Below are positions 1 to 5,823 of a stretch of 8,599 nucleotides of DNA, piece after piece. The notes under the pieces are model-generated. The model searched no databases. It was given only the letters and a program-made list of their open reading frames with translations, and was not told the origin of the DNA. A program made the position numbers and the translations under genes. Within the stretch, counting starts at the first letter, position 1. Each line of letters starts with the position of its first letter. Source of the DNA: Methanobacteriota archaeon (lineage in GTDB: Archaea; Halobacteriota; Bog-38; Methanoflorentales; Methanoflorentaceae); contig JAJRBK010000104.1 of NCBI GenBank assembly GCA_028679495.1, positions 1-8,599 of the forward strand, read 5' to 3'.

Positions 1-195
1 CCTGGGGCAGATGTTAGCGATATGAAAACAGAGACGGTCGCGGATGATGAATTCTACTTCTACCACGTAAAAGACAACAAAGGTAGAGAGTACAGGTTTC
101 GGGTCTTTCGCCGGTTTGATGTGAACGGCACGTTAGTTCCCGTGGTAATTGACGACGATAGCGGTCTCAGAATCACGTCGCCAGAAAAGCGTTAA
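1..195 (+). CDS. 3' part of a small uncharacterised protein (copy 1 of a paralogous pair)
   Basis: The first base of the window is already inside an open frame that runs in frame +1 to TAA at 193-195, so the N-terminus is missing. The 64 visible residues begin PGADVSDMK and end ITSPEKR. They align without gaps to residues 25-88 of the protein encoded at 2263-2541, with about 46 of 64 identical, including the block DDEFYF, the block KGREYRFRVF and PVVIDDD. That homology fixes both frame and strand. I recognise no named family. The aromatic and charged alternation (YRFRVFRRFD, then PVVIDDD) suggests a small soluble beta-rich fold, which is inference. Judging from the sister copy, about 24 residues lie outside the window. 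Function unknown. Confidence 0.85.
   Translation, partial: PGADVSDMKTETVADDEFYFYHVKDNKGREYRFRVFRRFDVNGTLVPVVIDDDSGLRITSPEKR
36..109 (+). repeat. Inverted repeat arm 1 (paralogous gene pair)
   Basis: These 74 bases match the reverse complement of 2361-2434 at 64 of 74 positions, with no gaps, by my hand count. The longest exact stretch, around 84-108, is about 24 bases. Most other differences are third-position changes, so the match is best explained by two copies of a coding sequence. Confidence 0.8.
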
Positions 196-236
196 ACTAT
201 AATGCTAAGCCTCAAGAAGTCCAGCTTCTGAAGCCG

Positions 237-416
237 TCAGCGCCGCGTATCGCTCAAACGCAAGAACTGCAGGAGCAGAAACGCGAACACCATCAAGCAG
301 AGTGCATACAGCACGAGATCCCCCCCAGCACGTTCTGGGGCATGCTGTTTGGCATGGCTTGATAAACGTGCTCCGGCAGCAGGTGATGACAGCTTGACAG
401 CTTCACGACTCAGAAC
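237..416 (-). pseudogene. Possible remnant of a membrane-anchored protein C-terminus
   Basis: An open frame of 59 codons on the minus strand, bounded by TAA at 417-419 and TGA at 237-239, has no ATG, GTG or TTG near its upstream end. Its first ~33 residues are polar. They are followed by a clear hydrophobic segment (residues ~34-52, DLVLYALCLMVFAFLLLQF) and the basic tail RLSDTRR. This is the pattern of a C-terminal membrane anchor with a cytoplasmic positive end. It could be the last piece of a surface protein whose 5' part was lost. It could also be chance, because no family is recognisable and there is no start. Confidence 0.3.
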
Positions 417-448
417 TTAATATCAAGAAGTCACAAAGGGATTATAAA

Positions 449-466
449 CGAGTGAGGAACCACTCG
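449..466. repeat. Perfect 6-bp inverted repeat upstream of the radical SAM gene
   Basis: CGAGTG at 449-454 and CACTCG at 461-466 are exact reverse complements around the 6-base spacer AGGAAC. They overlap the end of a TTATAAAC element and lie about 87 bases before the radical SAM start. There is no T-run after it, so it does not look like an intrinsic terminator. It could be an operator or a leader hairpin, but a 6-bp stem can also occur by chance. Confidence 0.35.
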
Positions 467-552
467 ATTATGTACAAACTGAAGAAATAAGCGGCGAAGC
501 GCGCTGAGGCTGCCACGTCGTCACATCGATCGACGAGGCAGTATGAGGCATA

Positions 553-1560
553 ATGAACGGACCAACGACCGACAGGAACACGGAGATCAAGGCCTTTCTC
601 ATTGCAGAAGGAGGAGTCGATATAGATGAGCGTGTGCTAGGCCGCATCACGACTCCTGCCTCGGGGCCTGGAGCCGGGCTAAAATCTTTCTTTTTTCGAT
701 TTAATGGTCACCGCGTGCGCCTAGGAGTAAAGCACGATTCTCGGTTCAAAGCAACGCTTGAAGGAGAACAAGTCGTCATCCGTGATCACAGCAAAGAGAT
801 CGTTCGTGGCTATCTCGAGGACGCCATTGCTCATTGTCCTGAGCAGGCATTTATCACGGTGAGCGAGATTTGCATATTCGACTGCAGTTTTTGTCCCGTG
901 CCTCTCTTAGGGGGCTCAATAAAAGATCAAAAGGACGTTGAGACGGCTATTTCAAGGATTCTTGCTGATCCGAAGCTTGCTAGGAATTTAAGGGCTATAG
1001 CGTTAACCTCTGGTGTTCGAGAGTCGCCACAAAGGGAAGTCGAACTGATCGCAGCTATCATTCGTGCGCTACGGGAGAAATACGATCTACCAATCGGCGT
1101 ATCAGTATATCCTACGCCGAATTCAACACAGCTCCTGAAGGATGCCGGCGCCGATGAGATAAAATACAATGTCGAAACAACGGACCATCAGCTTTTTGAG
1201 TCGATGTGCCCAGGACTTTCACTTGAATTCATTATACAGGCCCTCAAAGACGCTGTAGAGATCTTTGGTCGAAACAAAGTGTTTTCTAACATCCTCGTGG
1301 GGCTTGGAGAAGACGATGACACCATCATCACAGGCATGGAAGAATTGATCGAAATAGGTGTCATCCCTATACTGCGGGCGGTTGTCGAACATCCTTTACG
1401 ATCAAAGAAGGGCCTACGACGGCCTAACGCAGAACGACTGTTGCGATTAGCTCGGAAGGAACGAGAACTTCTTGATCGATACGGTCTACGAGCTGATGAA
1501 GCCAAAACGATGTGCGCGCCGTGCACGGGCTGCGACTTGATGCCACATCGTGACGTATAA
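553..1560 (+). CDS. Radical SAM protein, biotin synthase/HcgA-like type
   Basis: The 335-residue protein carries the canonical radical SAM motif CIFDCSFC (Cys107, 111, 114), which binds a [4Fe-4S] cluster and S-adenosylmethionine. It sits at the start of a partial TIM barrel (residues ~98-320; ALTSG 150-154, LVGLGE 248-253). Residues 1-97 form an extra N-terminal region (GRITTPASGPGAG) resembling the lead-in of MSMEG_0568-type radical SAM proteins. The C-terminus has a second cysteine cluster, CAPCTGC (Cys321, 324, 327), which may hold an auxiliary Fe-S cluster; that is inference. The ATG at 553 is the only possible start because an in-frame TGA lies at 544-546. A GAGG at 545-548 serves as the ribosome site. 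It stands alone with no obvious partner enzyme, so the substrate cannot be named. The fold and radical SAM assignment are firm, the subgroup tentative. Confidence 0.93.
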   Translation: MNGPTTDRNTEIKAFLIAEGGVDIDERVLGRITTPASGPGAGLKSFFFRFNGHRVRLGVKHDSRFKATLEGEQVVIRDHSKEIVRGYLEDAIAHCPEQAFITVSEICIFDCSFCPVPLLGGSIKDQKDVETAISRILADPKLARNLRAIALTSGVRESPQREVELIAAIIRALREKYDLPIGVSVYPTPNSTQLLKDAGADEIKYNVETTDHQLFESMCPGLSLEFIIQALKDAVEIFGRNKVFSNILVGLGEDDDTIITGMEELIEIGVIPILRAVVEHPLRSKKGLRRPNAERLLRLARKERELLDRYGLRADEAKTMCAPCTGCDLMPHRDV

Positions 1561-1780
1561 AAGCTGGCACTGTATTCTACATACATAAAACCGCTTAACA
1601 TGGCGCTCGGCAGAATGGCAGATGCTCACGTATCATAAAAGGCTTAGCATGATGTCATAACGCGACTACTGCAACAACAAAGCTCATAACCTTCGGTTTT
1701 GATGTCGTTAAACAGAAAGATGACCGATGTTTATTTCACTTCGATGCTGAAAAGAGGATGCCTCTTCTTCGGTTCTCTCC
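1561..1780. other. Intergenic region with a weak HicA-like peptide trace
   Basis: No complete gene is visible. On the plus strand, codons 1683-1790 read GFDVVKQKDD and then FHFDAEKR, which recalls the 'GFevvrQkGSH' core of HicA-type toxins. However, the glycine-serine-histidine signature is absent and there is no start codon after the TGA at 1650-1652. A hairpin at 1752-1766 probably belongs to the minus-strand gene that ends at 1781. Confidence 0.3.
1752..1766 (-). terminator. Possible hairpin terminator of the DUF3303-like gene
   Basis: On the minus strand AAGAGG, loop CAT and CCTCTT form a 6-bp stem that runs straight into TT before a C, 14 bases after the TAA of the DUF3303-like gene. 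The stem is short and the U-tract is minimal, so this is a weak candidate. Confidence 0.3.
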
Positions 1781-2038
1781 TTACCACGTTACCTGGTTTG
1801 CCTCGTCGATCGGCATTGCGGGCGCGATGTGCGCCACACCGAAGCTGCTGAACGGTCCGGTGATCTTGAGTAGCGACGTTTCGTCGGGCGCGTCGAAGAT
1901 CGCTACGGACATGTGCCTTCCGATGAGCACGTAACGGCCGATCACCTTCACGCCGTCAGGATATGCAAAGCGCTTCCACAGCTCGCGGACCCGTTCGGTG
2001 TGGTCGGGATCGAATTGGAACCACAAGACAAATAGCAT
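1781..2038 (-). CDS. DUF3303-like small protein
   Basis: An 85-residue protein beginning MLFVLWFQFDPDHTERVRELW, with P27 to V32 (PDGVKV), GRYVLIGRHMSVAIFDAPDE and an end rich in small residues (GVAHIAPAMP). The order of hydrophobic strand, helix, glycine turn and a strand ending in a D-A-P-D type turn matches the DUF3303 family (small ferredoxin-like alpha/beta domains of unknown function), and the length is normal. The start is well defined: a perfect AGGAGGTGA lies at 2042-2050, three bases before the ATG. A TATA-like ATATAAC at 2069-2075 fits a promoter with a ~30-base leader. It is transcribed away from its neighbour at 2263-2541, which is on the same strand 224 bases upstream. The family has no established reaction. 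Confidence 0.85.
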   Translation of the reverse strand: MLFVLWFQFDPDHTERVRELWKRFAYPDGVKVIGRYVLIGRHMSVAIFDAPDETSLLKITGPFSSFGVAHIAPAMPIDEANQVTW

Positions 2039-2068
2039 ATTTCACCTCCTGGTGCTAAAGTGCTTTCA

Positions 2069-2075
2069 GTTATAT
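2069..2075 (-). promoter_or_regulatory. TATA/-10-like element before the DUF3303-like gene
   Basis: ATATAAC on the minus strand lies about 31 bases before the ATG at 2038, with the AGGAGGTGA ribosome site in between. As an archaeal TATA box it would place the transcript start almost at the ribosome site; as a bacterial -10 it would give a ~25-base leader. No convincing -35 was seen. Confidence 0.3.
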
Positions 2076-2262
2076 CCTACCTCGCCCTGCTTTGGATTTC
2101 AAATGAGGGCTTATGATGAGTGAGAGCTTACTGCCATAGACGCTACGCGCGCGAAGCTTCCAGATGTAAAGTTGTGATAAGAACTTTATGATCTTGAGCA
2201 ATAGCCCTTTCCCCGCTATTATGAGTTCTGGTTTTATCACCGGGATGTATGCATAGTATAAA

Positions 2263-2541
2263 TTAAGAGCCGCCACCGTTTTTTCCAGGCAACCTGATTC
2301 TAAGACCGGTATCGTCATCAATGACCACTGGATCTAACTTGCAATTGTAATCAAATCGCCAAAAGACCCGAAACCTGTACTCTCTGCCTTTGTCGTCTTT
2401 AGCGTAACAGAAGTAGAATTCGTCATCTGCGACCGCTTCTATTTTTAGATCGCTAAAATCTGCCCCTGGTCCAAGTGCATCTGTCAGCCACTCAGTCACT
2501 ACCTTTACAAGCTCTTGTTCATCTTTTTGATACGCGTCCAT
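2263..2541 (-). CDS. Small uncharacterised protein (copy 2 of a paralogous pair)
   Basis: A 92-residue acidic protein. The ATG at 2539-2541 is chosen over an upstream start at 2568 because the strong ribosome site AAGGAGGAGGT (2547-2557) lies five bases before it; the upstream start would translate that site as an arginine run. Residues 1-24 are helical-looking (EQELVKVVTEWLTDAL). Residues 25-85 match the partial protein at 1-195 closely: GPGADFSD, VADDEFYF, KGREYRFRVF, PVVIDDDTGLRI. The C-terminal GKNGGGS is specific to this copy. Two cysteines (45, 67) are not conserved in the sister, so they are unlikely to be catalytic. No named family recognised. The two copies point towards each other across the radical SAM and DUF3303-like genes. 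Confidence 0.85.
   Translation of the reverse strand: MDAYQKDEQELVKVVTEWLTDALGPGADFSDLKIEAVADDEFYFCYAKDDKGREYRFRVFWRFDYNCKLDPVVIDDDTGLRIRLPGKNGGGS
2361..2434 (-). repeat. Inverted repeat arm 2 (paralogous gene pair)
   Basis: The partner of 36-109 in opposite orientation, lying within the small gene at 2263-2541. The arms enclose about 2.25 kb that holds the radical SAM and DUF3303-like genes. Both arms contain the in-frame GAATTCTACTTCT block. Confidence 0.8.
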
Positions 2542-2582
2542 GCGTGACCTCCTCCTTAGCAATAGCATTTGAGGGCATAAAC

Positions 2583-2588
2583 ATTATA
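2583..2588 (-). promoter_or_regulatory. TATAAT element upstream of small gene copy 2
   Basis: TATAAT on the minus strand, inside TTATTATAATG and preceded by the purine-rich AGGGAAAATG, lies 42 bases before the ATG at 2541. An archaeal TATA box here would start transcription about 25 bases on, just before the AAGGAGGAGGT ribosome site. It also reads as a bacterial -10, but no TTGACA-like -35 sits 16-18 bases upstream. Confidence 0.4.
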
Positions 2589-2729
2589 ATAACGTCACAT
2601 TTTCCCTATTTGGGTTGTTTTTTATTGAGCAAACGGCGCTACGATATTATACAGCCCGCTTCTCACTGCCCTCGACATAGTTACCCGTTCTCATCTGCGG
2701 CGTCAACGACCATTGCAGCGTCTCTCTGT

Positions 2730-3256
2730 TCACTTCTTAAACGCCGATTCTTTCGCCGCTACATCCGATGCCTTGATGACGACCGTGTCGCCACTAATGC
2801 TCATCGGCAGATGGCTTGGCCAGCATCCGCCATCCGCGTTAGTAGTTCCAATGCCGTTGATGGCAAAGTGCTTGCCACAGTTACTGCAAACAACATCGTT
2901 GCTAGACTGCGTGTAACCTTTCGGTCCGCACACGTCGCACGTATCAAACGCCACGTGGACATTGCCGTCCGCGCCCTTCACTGCAAAAAACTTGATTGCC
3001 GTTCCGTTCGATGTATAGGTGTAGTAAGAGAGCGCGTTGGTTATGTTAGACAGAGGGATCTTAAGCTCGTTTTGAGCGGAAGAAAGATCGCTAGTCTGTT
3101 GGTTGCCGTTTCCTGTGTTTTCGCCGCTGCTGGACAGGCTCCCCGTGCTAGAGAGCACAACGGGCCCCCCTGCTATAACGAGACTGCTACAGCTGCGACT
3201 GCAATAATGAGTTTTACGCTCGTCTTTTTCTTGTCGTTATTTTCATTGTTCGCCAT
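2730..3256 (-). CDS. DUF2318 Cys-rich membrane-anchored protein, split by an apparent -1 frameshift
   Basis: The gene opens at ATG 3254-3256 after GGGAGGAGG and overlaps the ATPase gene by 14 bases. Its first frame gives MANNENNDKKKTSVK and the hydrophobic LIIAVAAVAVSL, a signal anchor, then stops at TAG 3173-3175. The remainder is open in the -1 frame to 2730. Joining at the TCG/GTT overlap (base 3179) restores a continuous protein of about 175 residues. The second part has the DUF2318 hallmarks: FFAVKGADGNVHVAFD, CDVC (C74/C77 counted from codon GTG 3158), CSNCGKHF (C91/C94) and GGCWPSHLP (C112), then GDTVVIKASDV. Five cysteines suggest metal or Fe-S binding outside the membrane. DUF2318 genes commonly neighbour MacB/FtsX transporters, as here. 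The break may be a sequencing error or a true mutation; translation from GTG 3158 alone would lack the anchor. Confidence 0.9.
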
Positions 3257-3929
3257 GATCGCCTCCTCCCAGTGCTGAATCCCATGCGACTGTACCGTCA
3301 ACAATACGAATTGTCCGGTCACCGAGCTTGACGATGTCTTGATTATGAGTGACGAGGACGATCGCGTGACCCGCTTCACGCAAGTTTTGTATCAGCTCAA
3401 GCACCGCCTGACCGTTCGTCTGGTCAAGGTTACCTGTTGGCTCATCAGCAAGCAGTATTGTGGGCTCGTTGATGAGCGCGCGTGCGATGCACACCCGCTG
3501 CTGTTCACCGCCCGATAAGTGTGCAGGCAAATGATCGAGCCTGTGTCCAAGTCCGACGTTTTTGAGTGCATTCACCACTTTTGCTTCGTCGGTCGTGCCG
3601 TAGTAATACTGTGCGAGCATTACGTTTTCAAGCGCAGTCAGATACGGGACGAGGTGATACTGCTGGAAAACGAGACCGATGTGTTTCCGCCTGAGCTTCG
3701 TTAACTCTGCCTTGTTGACCCCGGTGACCGTTTTCCCTGCTATGTGTACTGTTCCGGTTGTTGGCGTGTCCAGGCAGCCGATAACGTTGAGCAGCGTGGT
3801 TTTTCCAGAGCCAGAGGGCCCGACAATGGTCGTCCATTCGTCCTTGAGAGAGAGCGTCACGCCTCCGAGCGCCTGCGTTCCACCATCGTATACTTTTGTC
3901 ACGTTATCCAAGCGGATTATTTCGTCCAT
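3243..3929 (-). CDS. ABC transporter ATP-binding protein, MacB/LolD type
   Basis: A 228-residue ATPase with all expected motifs: Walker A GPSGSGKT (37-44), Q-loop at Q89/Q90 (LVFQQYHLVP), signature LSGGEQQRV (138-146), Walker B ILLADE (158-163, catalytic E163), D-loop GNLD and switch H195 (VTHN). The LVFQQYHLVPYLTALENV region and small size are typical of the family that works with FtsX/MacB-fold permeases and powers conformational change rather than import. The start at 3927-3929 (MDEIIRL) is preferred over an upstream ATG at 4016 because GAGGTGA lies at 3938-3944 and the upstream extension would cover the permease's end. It begins four bases after the permease stop (3934) and its 3' end overlaps the DUF2318 gene, so translation is probably coupled. 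Confidence 0.96.
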   Translation of the reverse strand: MDEIIRLDNVTKVYDGGTQALGGVTLSLKDEWTTIVGPSGSGKTTLLNVIGCLDTPTTGTVHIAGKTVTGVNKAELTKLRRKHIGLVFQQYHLVPYLTALENVMLAQYYYGTTDEAKVVNALKNVGLGHRLDHLPAHLSGGEQQRVCIARALINEPTILLADEPTGNLDQTNGQAVLELIQNLREAGHAIVLVTHNQDIVKLGDRTIRIVDGTVAWDSALGGGDHGEQ

Positions 3930-3933
3930 TCGA

Positions 3934-5190
3934 TCACTCACCTCGAAGCACGATTGCTGGCTCGATTGACGTCGCACGCCGTACAGGCAACGCACTTGCA
4001 AGAAGTGACGTACCAATAGATACGGGTATAACTACAGCCAGGACCTCCCATCTAACTGGGATGGACGTCGCAAAAACGTTGAGCCCGATAAACTGTGCAA
4101 GCACGATTCCTACAGCAAAGCCTGCAATGCTCCCGACAAGGCCTGTTATCGCAGCCTCAGTAAGAAACAGCAACGCGACGCTCCTGTTATCGGCGCCGAT
4201 GCTTTTCATCAGGCCGATCTCTCGGCGGCGTTCGACGACGTTAGCAGTCATTGTGGTAAATATGCCGAGCATAGACGCAATGAGTGTTATGCCTGTGACA
4301 AGACCCATCATGTCTTGATATTTGGCGAGAGTGTTTGCTTCAACAGTGGTGAGCTGTTTGATCGACGTCCCTTCAACATAGGGGAGTTTCTCCTTTATCG
4401 CAGCCGCTATGTCTTCCACAGGGCATGCATTACAAAGCGCTGAAACCTGCACCGTATGCACTTTCCCGGGCCGTGAACTCAAATCCTGCGCTACTGGTAA
4501 ATTGGTGAAGATCTGGCTATCTTCGGAGCCACCGCTATCGATAATGCCGACGACAGTCAAGTCGCGTGTTTTAGTCTGAGCTGTGCCATTTTGATCTCCT
4601 GCATAGCTGACCTTAAGCGACTGGCCGATGGAGATGCCAAGGTTCTGAGCGACTTTAGAACCTACCATCACGCTCGAGGTGTCGTTTTGATCCGTAATCC
4701 ACTTGCCCGTGACCTTCCACCAAGGGCTGACGTCAGCGACACTGGTACTAACTGTCTCAAGATTCTGGGGTGGTACTGGATGAGGTATCTGGATCGTCTT
4801 GTTGAAGTACGTGCCCGCAAGCACTGCGTCTTGTGTGGCAGAACCATTGTCGACTCTTACAACTTGATAGAGAAAAGGCGAAAATCCTATGACCTTTGCT
4901 CCCATCTGTTGTGTCTTGATCATCCACAGATCGCTTTCATTAATGTATCGCTGCTCTGTTACAGAGCCCATTCCCACGCCCGGTAATCCAATTTCTATCC
5001 TGTTCGATTGTGGCTGAAGAATCAGGTTCGCTCCGTATTTCGTAAACTCCTGCCCGATGTTATCACTGACGCTAAGAGAGACAGTCAAAAGCGCTGTGAG
5101 CACTGCCGCCCCCATGAGCACCGAGATGATGCCCATCGCAAACCGAGATTTGCGCCTCAAGACCGATTTTCCTAGTATGCGAGCGAACAC
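3934..5190 (-). CDS. ABC transporter permease, FtsX/MacB family
   Basis: The 418-residue protein has the standard MacB/FtsX layout. One membrane helix at residues ~17-42 is followed by a large extracytoplasmic domain (~43-290). Three helices follow at ~293-316, ~338-368 and ~382-402, with the coupling motif ERRREIGLMKSIGA at 320-333 and the family's usual end PVRRATSIEPAIVLRGE. The outer domain contains CNAC (Cys253, Cys256), an uncommon metal- or redox-suited pair. The start is GTG at 5188-5190, with GGTGA just upstream. It is the first gene of the operon with the ATPase and the DUF2318 protein. Family members move lipoproteins, peptides or drugs, or drive periplasmic mechanics; the substrate here is not evident. 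Confidence 0.94.
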   Translation of the reverse strand: MFARILGKSVLRRKSRFAMGIISVLMGAAVLTALLTVSLSVSDNIGQEFTKYGANLILQPQSNRIEIGLPGVGMGSVTEQRYINESDLWMIKTQQMGAKVIGFSPFLYQVVRVDNGSATQDAVLAGTYFNKTIQIPHPVPPQNLETVSTSVADVSPWWKVTGKWITDQNDTSSVMVGSKVAQNLGISIGQSLKVSYAGDQNGTAQTKTRDLTVVGIIDSGGSEDSQIFTNLPVAQDLSSRPGKVHTVQVSALCNACPVEDIAAAIKEKLPYVEGTSIKQLTTVEANTLAKYQDMMGLVTGITLIASMLGIFTTMTANVVERRREIGLMKSIGADNRSVALLFLTEAAITGLVGSIAGFAVGIVLAQFIGLNVFATSIPVRWEVLAVVIPVSIGTSLLASALPVRRATSIEPAIVLRGE

Positions 5191-5210
5191 GTTTTCACCG
5201 ACTATAAATA

Positions 5211-5220
5211 GCCACGTGGC
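5211..5220. promoter_or_regulatory. Perfect palindrome in the promoter region of the ABC operon
   Basis: GCCACGTGGC reads the same on both strands and sits 21 bases before the GTG start of the permease. It directly adjoins CTATTTATAG, which could be a TATA or -10 element. The position suits an operator that would block initiation. A 10-bp palindrome is short enough that chance cannot be excluded. Confidence 0.4.
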
Positions 5221-5369
5221 AGTGCTTGAAATAGTTCACGTTTTGTGCAATCATTGACGCTATTCACGAAATCTTGAAGTAAGAGCTTAAAATCCATGTA
5301 ACCAATAATGAAACCCGAGCGCATCGGTTGCAGAGGGAAACATCCGCTACTAAACTTTGATCAATCGCT

Positions 5370-5666
5370 ATGTCTGAAACGAAATACAACGCGCACTCAT
5401 TGAGACCGTGTAAAGGAGGGGGCATTCTTGTCGAAGGCACATTCGACAGGTCTTTCTCAATGGAGGTACTATGCATGATTCTTCAAGGTAGAGGCAAATG
5501 TGCTGAAAAGCTCGGAGTGGCACGGTTCTCCTACGGTGGATGTGATATCACCTTGTATAGGAATGGCCGGGTGGATGTCCACCGTGTTCAATCTATCGAA
5601 CAAGCGATTGAGATCATTGAAGACGTAGAAGTGATGGTTCGAGAGGCGTTCGCTCAGGGTGAATGA
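5370..5666 (+). CDS. Uncharacterised 98-residue Cys-containing protein
   Basis: The protein opens MSETKYNAHSLRPCKGGGI, then VEGTFDRSFSMEVLCMILQ, RGKCAEKLGVARFSYGGCDI and TLYRNGRVDVHRVQS, and ends in an acidic helix (EQAIEIIEDVEVMVREAF). Four cysteines lie at 14, 35, 44 and 58. It has the feel of a conserved archaeal protein, and the strand pair TLYRNGRVDVHRV looks like a half-TBP-like or ACT-like beta unit, but I cannot assign a family. ATG 5370 has no ribosome site, and an in-frame TGA at 5358-5360 blocks any earlier start. An internal ATG at 5475 follows GGAGGT (5462-5467) by seven bases and could give a short form of 63 residues. The well-ordered N-terminal 35 residues argue for the long form. 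The oxidase remnant begins 37 bases downstream on the same strand. Confidence 0.75.
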   Translation: MSETKYNAHSLRPCKGGGILVEGTFDRSFSMEVLCMILQGRGKCAEKLGVARFSYGGCDITLYRNGRVDVHRVQSIEQAIEIIEDVEVMVREAFAQGE

Positions 5667-5703
5667 TGGTGAATTCCAAGCTATTAGACAGCTAAAGCCA
5701 AAA

Positions 5704-5823
5704 ATGAACGTTATGAATTCTGAAGAGTGTGCGAAGTTTGCCAACGAACGGTTCGTTTGTTCTATCGCAACCGTCGATGACGATCAGCCGCACGTGCGTC
5801 GAGCCCGTAAGAATGGAGGCTAG
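5704..5823 (+). pseudogene. Truncated pyridoxamine 5'-phosphate oxidase-like (FMN-binding) gene
   Basis: From ATG 5704 (or 5713) the frame reads MNVMNSEECAKFANERFVC and then SIATVDDDQPHVR. This is the characteristic opening of small PPOX-fold flavoproteins (helix with 'FANEN', then the first strand 'ATV.ddqPhvR'). After Arg32 (codon 5797-5799) the similarity ends, and seven unrelated codons lead to TAG at 5821-5823. A normal family member has about 120-150 residues, so roughly three quarters are lost, including most of the FMN site. The break coincides with the end of the opposing cysteine desulfurase fragment. There is no clear ribosome site; it could once have followed the 5370-5666 gene in an operon. 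Confidence 0.7.

Larger units (their letters stand above)
196..552. other. Intergenic stretch with TATA-like box and hairpin
   Basis: Apart from the minus-strand anchor-like remnant at 237-416, I see no gene here. A TATA-like TTATAAAC lies at 442-449 on the plus strand, directly followed by the 18-base inverted repeat at 449-466. The leader to the radical SAM start at 553 would then be about 80 bases. A run of seven C lies at 320-326. No terminator for the gene ending at 195 is obvious. Confidence 0.5.

Noticed and set aside
2070..2321. Minus-strand 83-codon frame between the small paralogue and the DUF3303-like gene
   Set aside because: It overlaps the end of the paralogue in another frame, has no ribosome site, and shows no recognisable motif.
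2615..2625. T-run GTTTTTTATTG on the plus strand as a terminator
   Set aside because: No plus-strand gene ends upstream of it and no stem precedes it; on the minus strand it is an A-run.
3165..3170. Run of six C (G on the coding strand) as the cause of the DUF2318 frameshift
   Set aside because: The in-frame TAG at 3173-3175 comes before this run in reading order, so an indel in the run could not restore the frame.
2475..3278. A 267-codon plus-strand open frame opposite the DUF2318 and small-gene region
   Set aside because: It is antisense to two well-supported genes, has no ribosome site or domain, and is rich in Arg, Ser, Ala and Cys in the manner of shadow frames.
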